From Peptococcaceae bacterium UBA2264 (GTDB lineage Bacteria; Bacillota; Desulfitobacteriia; Desulfitobacteriales; Desulfitobacteriaceae): a stretch of DNA of 7,063 nt. Positions 1-6,278 of the stretch are shown piece after piece (within the stretch, counting starts at the first letter, position 1; every line of letters begins with the position of its first letter). The notes beneath the pieces are model-generated. The model had not been told where the DNA came from. It saw only the letters and a list, made by a program, of their open reading frames with translations, and did not search any database. The DNA lies in the NCBI GenBank assembly GCA_002347475.1, contig DDXI01000093.1, forward strand, positions 1 through 7,063. The letters run 5' to 3'. The translations under genes were made by a program, and so were the position numbers.

Positions 1-88
1 ATAAGCGCTGATCAAAGGAAATAGAGGAATGAAAATCCTCTACCAAAGCCTCAGTGCCCTTTTCAAAACGTCCGCCCCAAAGTTTCAT
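1..88 (-). CDS. argH: Argininosuccinate lyase, N-terminal fragment (runs off left edge)
   Basis: Only the first 29 codons are in the window. Reading leftward from the ATG at 88-86, the translation begins MKLWGGRF and continues to ISFDQRL, with no stop before the edge. This is the conserved start of argininosuccinate lyase (fumarase/aspartase superfamily), including the LWGGRF block followed by an ISFD(Q/K)RL block. The enzyme acts in the cytoplasm and splits argininosuccinate into arginine and fumarate, the last step of the pathway. A purine-rich site reading AGGAAGGA (104-97) lies 8 nt ahead of the ATG and supports the start. The gene follows argG on the same strand after a 135-bp gap, the usual argG-argH order. 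The active-site regions lie outside the window, so intactness cannot be judged. Confidence 0.9.
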   Translation of the reverse strand, partial: MKLWGGRFEKGTEALVEDFHSSISFDQRL

Positions 89-130
89 GTTAACCGTCCT
101 TCCTGGTTTTATCGGGATTTCCTGCTTAAA

Positions 131-190
131 CCGGCAAATCCTGCCCCTGAAAATCAGGGCCGGCGCCCAGCCTCAGCCAAGACGCCAGCC
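131..190 (-). other. Structured argG-argH spacer with overlapping inverted repeats
   Basis: Several complementary segments lie in this gap. GGCTGGCG (190-183, minus strand) can pair with CGCCGGCC (165-158), giving 8 pairs including one G-T. CCCTGA and TCAGGG (159-154 and 150-145) form a 6-bp stem with a 3-nt loop. GCCGG (135-131) can instead pair with CCGGC (163-159) and enclose the small hairpin. The first and third pairings exclude each other. No T run follows, so this does not look like an ordinary intrinsic terminator. A processing, stability or pausing element between argG and argH is possible, but its function is unknown. Confidence 0.35.
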
Positions 191-223
191 TTAGTGTTTG
201 TCTATGCTGACCCGATATATTTT

Positions 224-1429
224 TTATTTACGCAAACCGGATTCTTTCTCCATCAAGGCCCTTACTTTGAGAGGAAGTCCGAAAAGATTGATAAAGCCTT
301 CCGCATCCTTCTGGTTATAGACTTCATCCCGGCCAAAGGTAGCAAATTCCTCATTATAAAGGGAATAGGGTGATTTCGAACCCGCCAGGATACAGCTGCC
401 CTTGTAGAGTTTCAAACGGACGGTGCCGGTAACATTGCGTTGAGTAACATTGACAAAGGCATCCAAAGCCTCGCGCAGCGGCGAAAACCAGACCCCATTG
501 TAAACCATTTCAGCGTATTTCAGGGCTATTTGCTCCTTATAATGGAAAGTGATGCTGTCCAGGGTCAAATGTTCCAAAGCCTGATGCGCAGCATAGAGAA
601 TCGTTCCCCCAGGGGTTTCATAAACTCCGCGGGCCTTCATTCCCACCAAACGGTTCTCCACTATGTCAGCTATGCCCACACCGTTTTCACCGCCCAGCCT
701 GTTCAGAGTTTCCAGAAGTTTTATCGGCGGCAGTTTTTCTCCATTTACACTAACCGGTGTCCCCTGTTCAAAATCCAGTTCCACATAGGTTGCTTTATCC
801 GGAGCATCTTCAGGAGCCACACCCAGGAGAAAGAGATCCCGCTGGGGTTCATTCCAGGGATCTTCCAGATCAGAGCCCTCGTGACTGAGATGCCAGATAT
901 TACGGTCCATACTGTAGGACTTGCTGGCCGTCGGAATCTCAATACCCCGGACCCTGGCATATTCTATAGCTTCTTCCCGGGACTTGATATCCCAGATACG
1001 CCAGGGAGCGATAATCTTGATATAGGGATTTAAGGCCTTGATCCCCAATTCGAAACGGACCTGGTCATTGCCTTTACCGGTGGCGCCGTGACAAATAGCT
1101 ACTGCCCCTTCTTTTTCGGCAATTTCCACCAACCGTTTGGCAATCAGCGGCCGGGCAAAGGAGGTACCTAACAAATATTTCCCCTCGTAAACTGCGCCGG
1201 CCCGGAGAGTCGGGTAGATATAATCGGTAATAAATTCTTCCCGCAGATCTTCGATATAAAGTTTATATACGCCGCTTTTGTCAGCCTTTTCCTGCAGAGG
1301 GTCAAGTTCCTCTCCTTGTCCAAGATTGGCAGCTACAGCAATAACTTCATAGCCATAAGTTTCTTTTAGCCAAGCTGTAATAACCGAAGAATCCAGACCG
1401 CCGGAATATGCTAAAATCACTTTTTCCAA
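224..1429 (-). CDS. argG: Argininosuccinate synthase
   Basis: A 401-residue cytoplasmic enzyme that joins citrulline and aspartate, using ATP, to give argininosuccinate. The length is normal for the family. Visible blocks are the N-type ATP pyrophosphatase loop AYSGGLDSS (residues 7-15), YLLGTSFARPLIAK (85-98), CHGATGKGNDQVRFE (113-127, substrate and ATP binding) and the SHEGSDLEDPWNEP region (182-195). No conserved block is missing. The chosen start is a TTG at 1429-1427. It places the usual short lead of about six residues before the AYSGGLDSS loop and lies 10 nt after a GGAGG site (1444-1440). There is no nearby in-frame ATG that would keep this motif. The gene follows argD after 140 bp containing a possible promoter of its own, and precedes argH. 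The TAA stop is at 226-224. Confidence 0.97.
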   Translation of the reverse strand: MEKVILAYSGGLDSSVITAWLKETYGYEVIAVAANLGQGEELDPLQEKADKSGVYKLYIEDLREEFITDYIYPTLRAGAVYEGKYLLGTSFARPLIAKRLVEIAEKEGAVAICHGATGKGNDQVRFELGIKALNPYIKIIAPWRIWDIKSREEAIEYARVRGIEIPTASKSYSMDRNIWHLSHEGSDLEDPWNEPQRDLFLLGVAPEDAPDKATYVELDFEQGTPVSVNGEKLPPIKLLETLNRLGGENGVGIADIVENRLVGMKARGVYETPGGTILYAAHQALEHLTLDSITFHYKEQIALKYAEMVYNGVWFSPLREALDAFVNVTQRNVTGTVRLKLYKGSCILAGSKSPYSLYNEEFATFGRDEVYNQKDAEGFINLFGLPLKVRALMEKESGLRK

Positions 1430-1439
1430 AATTCTTATG

Positions 1440-1444
1440 CCTCC
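1440..1444 (-). promoter_or_regulatory. Ribosome binding site deciding the argG TTG start
   Basis: The minus strand reads GGAGG here, 10 nt ahead of the TTG used for argG. No ATG or GTG sits at a suitable distance in frame. The site therefore supports the rare start codon rather than a later internal one. Confidence 0.7.
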
Positions 1445-1497
1445 ATTCTGAAATACTTATCCCTAACCTTTCTCAGGCAACAGATATCTCTCTGCTA

Positions 1498-1530
1498 ATT
1501 ATACAATATATCTTTGACAATAATACAAAT
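1498..1530 (-). promoter_or_regulatory. Candidate argG promoter with weak ArgR-like half-sites
   Basis: The minus strand has a perfect -10 hexamer TATAAT (1503-1498) in an A+T-rich patch about 70 nt ahead of the argG start. The -35 is poor: the best choice, TTGTAT, needs a 19-bp spacer. A TTGTCA nearby (1520-1515) is only 11 bp from the -10 and cannot serve it. Two TGTAT-led sequences lie here, starting at 1527 and 1505, 22 bp apart, and the second overlaps the -10. TGTATAATTA also overlaps the -10 of the argC promoter, which suggests but does not prove shared ArgR control. Against the general ARG box (TGAAT-4W-ATTCA) the first matches at about 10 of 14 positions and the second is weaker. Confidence 0.4.
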
Positions 1531-1537
1531 TTTTAGT

Positions 1538-1553
1538 GCAGCTGCGAGTACTC
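1538..1553. repeat. Two abutting 8-bp palindromes in the argD-argG gap
   Basis: GCAGCTGC (1538-1545) and GAGTACTC (1546-1553) are each perfect palindromes and touch end to end. They lie just downstream of the argD stop and upstream of the candidate argG promoter. No T run follows on the minus strand that would make a terminator. Chance is a real possibility and the function is unknown. Confidence 0.3.
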
Positions 1554-1569
1554 CTGTCTCGGCCAAAAA

Positions 1570-2781
1570 TCAGCCATTCCAGACCTGGCTGAAGATGCTG
1601 TCCAGAATTGCCAGGGCCTGATCGATCTCAGTTTCCCGGGCAATGAGCGGAGGCAGGAAACGCAGGGTCAGACCACCCACACAGTTGATCAGAAGTCCTT
1701 GTTTCCGGCAGGCTTCAACAATTTCCGGCCCTGATTTGGCTACCGGCCAGCCCAAGATCATACCCTGTCCGCGGATGGCTCCGGCTGTCTGATATTTAGC
1801 CGCTAATTTCTCCAGGCCGCTGCGGAAGTATGCGGCCCGTTTTTGCACATCCTGGAAGAACCCCTCAGCCAGCATAATATCCAGGACAGCACAGCCCACT
1901 GCTGTAGCCAGGGGATTGCCGCCAAAGGTGGAGGCATGGTCACCAGGCTGAAAAGCCGCTGCCACTTTATCCGTAGCCAGGATGGCTCCGATAGGGATCC
2001 CGCCGCCCAAAGCCTTGGCCAAGGTCATTATGTCAGGAGTCACGCTGCTCCATTCATAGGCAAAAAGTTTGCCCGAACGGCCCAGGCCGCACTGGACTTC
2101 ATCATAGATCAATAAAGCACCATATTTATCACACAAACGGCGGGCTGTTTGCAGAAATTCCTCGTCTGCCGGATAGACTCCGCCTTCTCCCTGAATGGGC
2201 TCGATCAGGACGGCTGCAGTCCGGTCATTGACCCGGGCTTCAAGTTCAGTGCTGTCATTTAATTTCACATAGGAAAATCCTGCCGGCAGAGGCTCGTAAC
2301 CCTCCTGATACTTCTTCTGACCGGTTGCCGTCAAGGTAGCCAGTGTCCGGCCGTGAAAAGAGCTTTCCAGGGAAATAACCTCAAACTTCTGCTCGTCATA
2401 ACGTTTTTTGGCATATTTCCGGGCCAGTTTGATAGCCCCTTCATTGGCCTCGGCACCGCTATTGCAAAAAAAGGCTTTATCGGCAAAGGAATTGGCGACC
2501 AGACGTTCGGCTAAGGCCACCTGATTGGGAATCCAGTACAGGTTGGAGGTATGCAAAAGCAGTTTGGCCTGCTCCTGAATAGCTGAGACAATGGCCGGAT
2601 GACTGTGACCCAAAGAGTTGACAGCCAGGCCGGTCAGGAAATCCAGATATTTTTTACCTTCCGCATCCCAGACCCAGGAACCCTCGCCCCTGGTCAGGGC
2701 CATAGGCAGCCTGCCGTATGTGTTCATGATCACGGCTTGGCCACGGGCGATTATTTCTTCAGTATGAATCCCTTCTAACAT
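1570..2781 (-). CDS. argD: Acetylornithine aminotransferase
   Basis: A PLP-dependent class-III aminotransferase of 403 residues that converts N-acetylglutamate semialdehyde and glutamate to N-acetylornithine and 2-oxoglutarate in the cytoplasm. Visible are NSGAEANEGAIKLAR (107-121, cofactor phosphate binding), SFHGRT (141-146), IEPIQGEGG (193-201), the cofactor aspartate in IYDEVQCGLGRSG (D227), the Schiff-base lysine in TLAKALGGGIPIGA (K256), STFGGNPLA (284-292) and the LRFLPPL block (R374, substrate carboxylate). The reading frame stays open to a TTG at 2799, but I chose the ATG at 2781. It is 6 nt after a strong GGAGG and lies 1 bp beyond the argB stop, which suggests translational coupling. 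Related enzymes such as ornithine or succinylornithine aminotransferase look alike, and the arg cluster context decides the name. The stop is TGA. Confidence 0.96.
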   Translation of the reverse strand: MLEGIHTEEIIARGQAVIMNTYGRLPMALTRGEGSWVWDAEGKKYLDFLTGLAVNSLGHSHPAIVSAIQEQAKLLLHTSNLYWIPNQVALAERLVANSFADKAFFCNSGAEANEGAIKLARKYAKKRYDEQKFEVISLESSFHGRTLATLTATGQKKYQEGYEPLPAGFSYVKLNDSTELEARVNDRTAAVLIEPIQGEGGVYPADEEFLQTARRLCDKYGALLIYDEVQCGLGRSGKLFAYEWSSVTPDIMTLAKALGGGIPIGAILATDKVAAAFQPGDHASTFGGNPLATAVGCAVLDIMLAEGFFQDVQKRAAYFRSGLEKLAAKYQTAGAIRGQGMILGWPVAKSGPEIVEACRKQGLLINCVGGLTLRFLPPLIARETEIDQALAILDSIFSQVWNG

Positions 2782-2782
2782 T

Positions 2783-3685
2783 CTAATCCTCCCCCACAAA
2801 CATCGTTCCTATGCCACCATCTGTGAAAAGCTCCAGCAAGATAGCATGCGGCAGGCGGCCATCAAGAATATGGATACTGCCTACTCCCTCGTCCAACGCT
2901 TCCACGGCACACTCCACTTTCGGCAGCATGCCCCCGGTCAATATGCCCTGCTCGGACAGGGCTATCACTTCGCTTTTGCGGATCGTCGCTATAAGCGAGT
3001 CCTGATCCTGGAGATCACGCAGAACGCCGCTGACATCAGTCAGCAGAAGCAGTTTGTCGGCCTTTAAGGCCCCGGCAATCCTGCCGGCGGCAGTATCGGC
3101 GTTGATATTGTAAGATTTGCCGTTTTCCCCGCCGGCAACCGGGGAAATCACCGGAATATAGCCCTGGTCCAGCAAAGCTGTAATGATTTCCGGCGATACC
3201 TTTTCAATTTCCCCGACATAACCCAAATCGATCTCCTCTAATTTTCCCTCACTGTTAGCCATTTGCATAGGTTTTTTCACGCTTCTCAGCAACTGGGCAT
3301 CTTTACCGCTCAAACCGACTGCTTTCCCTCCGTAACAGTTCAAAAGGGAAACAATTTCGGTGTTGAGTTTGCCGACCAAAACCATGGTGGCTATCTCCAT
3401 GGTTTCAGCATCTGTTACCCTCAGACCCCTGATAAACTGGCTTTCCTTGCCAACCTTGCTTAACATGGCATTGATCTCCGGACCGCCGCCATGAACAACT
3501 ACCGGCCTGATACCCACAGAATGCAGGAGAAGAATGTCAAGCATAACTAATTCCTTGAGCAGCGGGTCAACCATGGCATGTCCGCCGTACTTGATGACTA
3601 TTGTTTTACCGGCAAATTTTTGGATATAAGGCAGAGCCTCAACCAGAACCCTGGCCTTATCCAAACCACCCTGTTTAGTAACCAT
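2783..3685 (-). CDS. argB: N-acetylglutamate kinase, arginine-sensitive type
   Basis: A 300-residue cytoplasmic amino-acid kinase that phosphorylates N-acetylglutamate with ATP. Visible are the IKYGG loop with catalytic K32, the HGGGPE loop (65-70), RGLRVTD (86-92), NINAD (193-197, catalytic D197) and GGMLPK (251-256, K256). The protein has an N-terminal extension before the kinase core, ending in ALPYIQKF (17-24), and a C-terminal PHAILLELFTDGGIGTM block (279-295). Both mark the hexameric kinases that arginine inhibits, unlike the shorter E. coli enzyme, so feedback control by arginine is a good inference. The ATG at 3685-3683 lies 8 nt after AAGGGGG (3700-3694). The gene starts 111 bp after argJ, and its TAG stop is 1 bp from the argD start. 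Confidence 0.97.
   Translation of the reverse strand: MVTKQGGLDKARVLVEALPYIQKFAGKTIVIKYGGHAMVDPLLKELVMLDILLLHSVGIRPVVVHGGGPEINAMLSKVGKESQFIRGLRVTDAETMEIATMVLVGKLNTEIVSLLNCYGGKAVGLSGKDAQLLRSVKKPMQMANSEGKLEEIDLGYVGEIEKVSPEIITALLDQGYIPVISPVAGGENGKSYNINADTAAGRIAGALKADKLLLLTDVSGVLRDLQDQDSLIATIRKSEVIALSEQGILTGGMLPKVECAVEALDEGVGSIHILDGRLPHAILLELFTDGGIGTMFVGED
2788..2792 (-). promoter_or_regulatory. Ribosome binding site deciding the argD start
   Basis: The minus strand reads GGAGG at the very end of argB, 6 nt before the argD ATG at 2781. An upstream in-frame TTG (2799-2797) would place this site inside the coding region and would itself have no good binding site. Because the site is inside argB, ribosomes finishing argB probably help start argD. 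Confidence 0.8.
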
Positions 3686-3771
3686 TTAAACAACCCCCTT
3701 TCCGCCGGGTCCGAAGTCTGATGCACCATGAGCTCTCAGCCAAGTACAAATATTTCGAACTTCGCCCAACT

Positions 3772-3789
3772 TTGAGACACTTGTCTCAA
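3772..3789. repeat. Perfect inverted repeat between argJ and argB
   Basis: TTGAGACA and TGTCTCAA, separated by two bases, form a perfect 8-bp inverted repeat starting 7 nt past the argJ stop. As RNA it would fold as a 7-bp stem with a 4-nt loop. No T run follows on the minus strand, so it is unlikely to be a full intrinsic terminator. It could be a transcript-processing or 3'-end protecting hairpin, or a binding site for a dimeric protein. Confidence 0.5.
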
Positions 3790-3796
3790 GCCTTAA

Positions 3797-5062
3797 TTAC
3801 GTAGTATAGCTGCCATTGATTTTGACATAATCATAACTCAAGTCACAGCCCCAGGCTGTGGCTGTTTCTGCTCCGTTACGAAGATCGATTCTGATCACGA
3901 CATCGTGGGCTGTCAGGATCTCTTTAGCCTTCTCCGCTAAAAAATCCACTCCCTGCCCCTGTTGGGCCACCAGCAGATCCCCGAGCCAGATAGAGACAGC
4001 ATCAGGATCAAACTCCGCTCCCGAGTAGCCCATGGCGGCAATAATCCTGCCCCAGTTAGCATCTTCCCCAAATATTGCCGTCTTAACCAAACTCGAACCA
4101 CAAACACTTTTCGCAGTTTTACGGGCATCCTCCCGCGTCCTGGCCCCGGCAACCCGGACCTCCAGAAACTTGGTGGCTCCTTCCCCATCACGGGCAATTT
4201 CCTGCGCCAGCCAGAAACACACCGTCCTGAGCGCTTCCTGAAATTTAAGCAAATCGTCCCCCGAGGGCCTCAGGCCTGATAAACCATTGGCCAGCATAAA
4301 GACAGTATCATTCGTGCTGGTATCTCCGTCAACTGTTACCATGTTAAAACTGTCATCCGCGGCACTGCGCAGTAATCCCTGCAGTTCGGCAGCGGGCAGG
4401 TGAGCATCTGTTGTTAAAAATCCCAGCATCGTTCCCATGTCAGGATGAATCATTCCCGAACCTTTAGCCATGGCCCCCAAACGTATTGTCCCACCCTGAC
4501 ACTCGATCTCCAGAGCTCTTTCCTTAACAGCCAGATCGGTAGTCATAATTGCCAGAGCCGCCTTATGGGCAGCTTGCACCTTGGCAGCAGAGCTATGTTC
4601 AGCTTTCTCCGGAGCATTATTCTTCTGTTCCAGCAGTTCTGCGGCAGTCTTTTCTATCCCCAGGAGAACCGTCGGCAGAGGCATTTTAACCCCGATTACA
4701 CCTGTAGAGGCCACCAGAATATCCTCTGGAACCAGATCAAGACAAACAGCAGTCTTTTGAGCCATAGCCCAGGCAGCCTTGTCTCCTGCTTCTCCCACAC
4801 AGGCGTTGGCGTTGCCGCTGTTGATAACAATAGCCTGGGACACACCTTTTTGGATCTGTTTTTGGGACAATAAAACCGGATGAGCTTTAACCAGGTTACG
4901 GGTAAACACTCCTGCAGCCTGAGCCGGAACCTCGGAAAAAATCAGGGCGACATCATATTTATCTTTATACTTGACCCCGGCCTGAACAGCATTGGCCCAA
5001 AAACCTCTTGGGGCGCCAACTCCCCCCGGAATCCACTTCCAGCGTTCTTTATCTAAGGACAT
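3797..5062 (-). CDS. argJ: Glutamate N-acetyltransferase / ornithine acetyltransferase
   Basis: A 421-residue enzyme of the ArgJ family (N-terminal nucleophile fold). It moves acetyl from N-acetylornithine to glutamate, recycling acetyl groups. Many members also use acetyl-CoA to make N-acetylglutamate, but sequence alone does not show which type this is. Visible are the oxyanion Thr-Gly pair in STGVIG (T120, G121), the self-cleavage region KGSGMIHPDMGTMLGF (200-215) with nucleophile T211, MVTVDGDTSTND (241-252), RDGEGATK with E294, and the C-terminal DLSYDYVKINGSYTT (407-421). The precursor should split before T211 into alpha and beta chains. The residue before it is glycine, where alanine is common. 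The ATG at 5062-5060 follows GGAGG (5077-5073) by 10 nt. argC lies 102 bp upstream and argB 111 bp downstream. Confidence 0.96.
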   Translation of the reverse strand: MSLDKERWKWIPGGVGAPRGFWANAVQAGVKYKDKYDVALIFSEVPAQAAGVFTRNLVKAHPVLLSQKQIQKGVSQAIVINSGNANACVGEAGDKAAWAMAQKTAVCLDLVPEDILVASTGVIGVKMPLPTVLLGIEKTAAELLEQKNNAPEKAEHSSAAKVQAAHKAALAIMTTDLAVKERALEIECQGGTIRLGAMAKGSGMIHPDMGTMLGFLTTDAHLPAAELQGLLRSAADDSFNMVTVDGDTSTNDTVFMLANGLSGLRPSGDDLLKFQEALRTVCFWLAQEIARDGEGATKFLEVRVAGARTREDARKTAKSVCGSSLVKTAIFGEDANWGRIIAAMGYSGAEFDPDAVSIWLGDLLVAQQGQGVDFLAEKAKEILTAHDVVIRIDLRNGAETATAWGCDLSYDYVKINGSYTT

Positions 5063-5164
5063 CGTTAATTTTCCTCCGTTAGTTTATTAAGTTGTTGATT
5101 GTCAAGTAAATATTGCATATTCCGCGGCTGACGAACGGGCAACAGGGCTTCAATCTGTTCTCTT

Positions 5165-6193
5165 TCAGGGCCAAATTCCAGTCGCCTTTAAACCGGTCCC
5201 TTCCGGCAGGCCGAAAAGGACATTCATGTTTTGAATCGCCTGGCCGGAGGCACCCTTTACTAAATTGTCAATGGCCGCTACCAGAATAGCCCGGCCGGTG
5301 CGGTGATCAAGTGTCAATTGCAGGAAGACCTGATTGCTGCCCCAGGCAAACTTGGTTTGCGGCCAGGTCCCCTGAGGCAGGACATGGACAAATTCTTCAG
5401 CTGCATACTTTTCCTGCCAGCACTGGCGCAGGTCATCTTCCTCCACCCCGTCCTCAACCTGGGCGTAAATTGTAGCCAGAATCCCCCTGGTCATCGGTAC
5501 CAGGTGGGGCGTAAAGCTAATAAGTACCGAATGACCCACAGCCCGGGATATTCCCTGTTCGATTTCCGGGGTATGGCGATGCTGAGCTACTCCGTAAGCC
5601 TTGAAATTTTCATTAACTTCCGCATAGTGTGTTCCCATATTGGCCCCTCTGCCGGCTCCGGAAACGCCGGATTTGGCATCGATTATAATCGTTTCGGGAC
5701 GCAATAAGCCCTTGTGCAGGAGCGGAACCAGGGAAAGCAGACTGGCTGTCGGATAACAGCCTGGATTGGCAACTATTGCTTTCCCCTTGATTTCTTCCCT
5801 GTACAATTCCGGCAGACCGTAAACAGCCTCCCGGATAAAATGCGGTTCCGGGTGCTCCAGGTTATACCATTGTTGATAGGCTTCTGCCGAAACCAGCCGG
5901 AAATCTGCTCCCAGATCGATCACCTTAGCCCCGGTCTGTAAAAATTCCCTGATCCTGGCTGCTGTTATACCATGGGGCAAAGCGCAGAAAAGAACGTCCA
6001 GAGCAGGTATTTTCTTATCATCACTCAATACCCCTGCAGATTGTTCATAGAGATGGGGGTATATTTTTTCGTAAGCAGATCCTGCCACACTAGAAGACCC
6101 TAAATAAACGATCTCGGCATCAGGATGTTGACGTAAAAGCCGTATCAATTCCTGACCGGTATAACCCGTAGCTCCTAATATGCCAATTTTCAC
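5165..6193 (-). CDS. argC: N-acetyl-gamma-glutamyl-phosphate reductase
   Basis: A 342-residue cytoplasmic NADPH-dependent reductase that turns N-acetylglutamyl phosphate into its semialdehyde, the substrate of ArgD. The length is normal for the family. Visible are the N-terminal Rossmann loop GATGYTGQEL (7-16), the VIDLGADFRL block (91-100), the catalytic cysteine in NPGCYPT (C146), KSGVSGAGR (174-182), the catalytic histidine region QHRHTPEI (204-211) and the C-terminal NLVKGASGQAIQNMN block (310-324). The start is a GTG (6193-6191), 7 nt after a perfect AAGGAGG (6207-6201). It is the first gene of the arg cluster and has a clear promoter and operator-like region about 40-70 nt ahead. The stop is TGA (5167-5165). 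Confidence 0.97.
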   Translation of the reverse strand: MKIGILGATGYTGQELIRLLRQHPDAEIVYLGSSSVAGSAYEKIYPHLYEQSAGVLSDDKKIPALDVLFCALPHGITAARIREFLQTGAKVIDLGADFRLVSAEAYQQWYNLEHPEPHFIREAVYGLPELYREEIKGKAIVANPGCYPTASLLSLVPLLHKGLLRPETIIIDAKSGVSGAGRGANMGTHYAEVNENFKAYGVAQHRHTPEIEQGISRAVGHSVLISFTPHLVPMTRGILATIYAQVEDGVEEDDLRQCWQEKYAAEEFVHVLPQGTWPQTKFAWGSNQVFLQLTLDHRTGRAILVAAIDNLVKGASGQAIQNMNVLFGLPEGTGLKATGIWP

Positions 6194-6200
6194 CTTGAAT

Positions 6201-6207
6201 CCTCCTT
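6201..6207 (-). promoter_or_regulatory. Ribosome binding site for the argC GTG start
   Basis: The minus strand reads AAGGAGG, 7 nt ahead of the GTG. This is a near-ideal Shine-Dalgarno match and spacing, and it fixes the argC start although the codon is not ATG. Confidence 0.85.
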
Positions 6208-6228
6208 AATAATTACAGCAATTGTTAT

Positions 6229-6264
6229 ATTATAATTATACATTTTTATGCATAATAATTCAAT
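6229..6264 (-). promoter_or_regulatory. Candidate ArgR/AhrC operator (tandem ARG-box-like sites)
   Basis: The minus-strand sequence TGAATTATTATGCA (6262-6249) matches the ARG box core TGAAT-4W-ATTCA with one mismatch. A second, weaker site, TGTATAATTATAAT (6242-6229), starts 20 bp further on, close to the spacing of paired ARG boxes. Between and overlapping them is an imperfect palindrome, TATGCAT-AAAA-ATGTATA (6255-6238). The sites cover the -35, the spacer and the -10 of the argC promoter. Regulation by an arginine-binding ArgR hexamer is inferred; the regulator gene is not in the window. Confidence 0.6.
6235..6263 (-). promoter_or_regulatory. Promoter of the argCJBD operon
   Basis: On the minus strand the -35 is TTGAAT (6263-6258), the spacer is exactly 17 bp, and the -10 is a perfect TATAAT (6240-6235). 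Transcription should begin near 6228, leaving a leader of about 35 nt that is too short for a riboswitch or T-box. This is the best housekeeping sigma promoter I see in the window. Operator-like sequences lie on top of it, so repression by blocking RNA polymerase is the natural reading. Confidence 0.75.
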
Positions 6265-6278
6265 TTATTTTTGTCCTC

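Noticed and set aside
29..373. A 114-codon plus-strand frame at the left edge
   Set aside because: It overlaps the antisense of argH, the argG-argH spacer and the end of argG, and its product shows no family features.
440..1033. A 197-codon open frame on the plus strand
   Set aside because: It lies wholly inside argG on the opposite strand, has no recognisable domain or convincing binding site, and reads as the antisense shadow of a strongly conserved gene.
3772..3789. The argJ-argB hairpin as an intrinsic terminator
   Set aside because: No run of T follows on the minus strand, and termination here would cut argB and argD off from the promoter with no clear new promoter in the gap.
4445..4873. 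A 142-codon plus-strand frame inside argJ
   Set aside because: It is fully antisense to a conserved ArgJ region and its translation has no recognisable protein character.
5100..5105. Perfect TTGACA on the minus strand in the argC-argJ gap, as an internal promoter
   Set aside because: The hexamer at 17-bp spacing reads CTAACG, and nearby A+T-rich alternatives need spacers of 10-14 bp. The proposed -10 would also abut the argJ ribosome binding site.
5303..5707. A 134-codon plus-strand frame inside argC
   Set aside because: It is antisense to conserved ArgC motifs, including the QHRHTPEI and KSGVSGAGR blocks, with no independent support.
6194..6234. A T-box or arginine riboswitch in the argC leader
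   Set aside because: The predicted leader is only about 35 nt, and no T-box sequence or terminator hairpin is visible.
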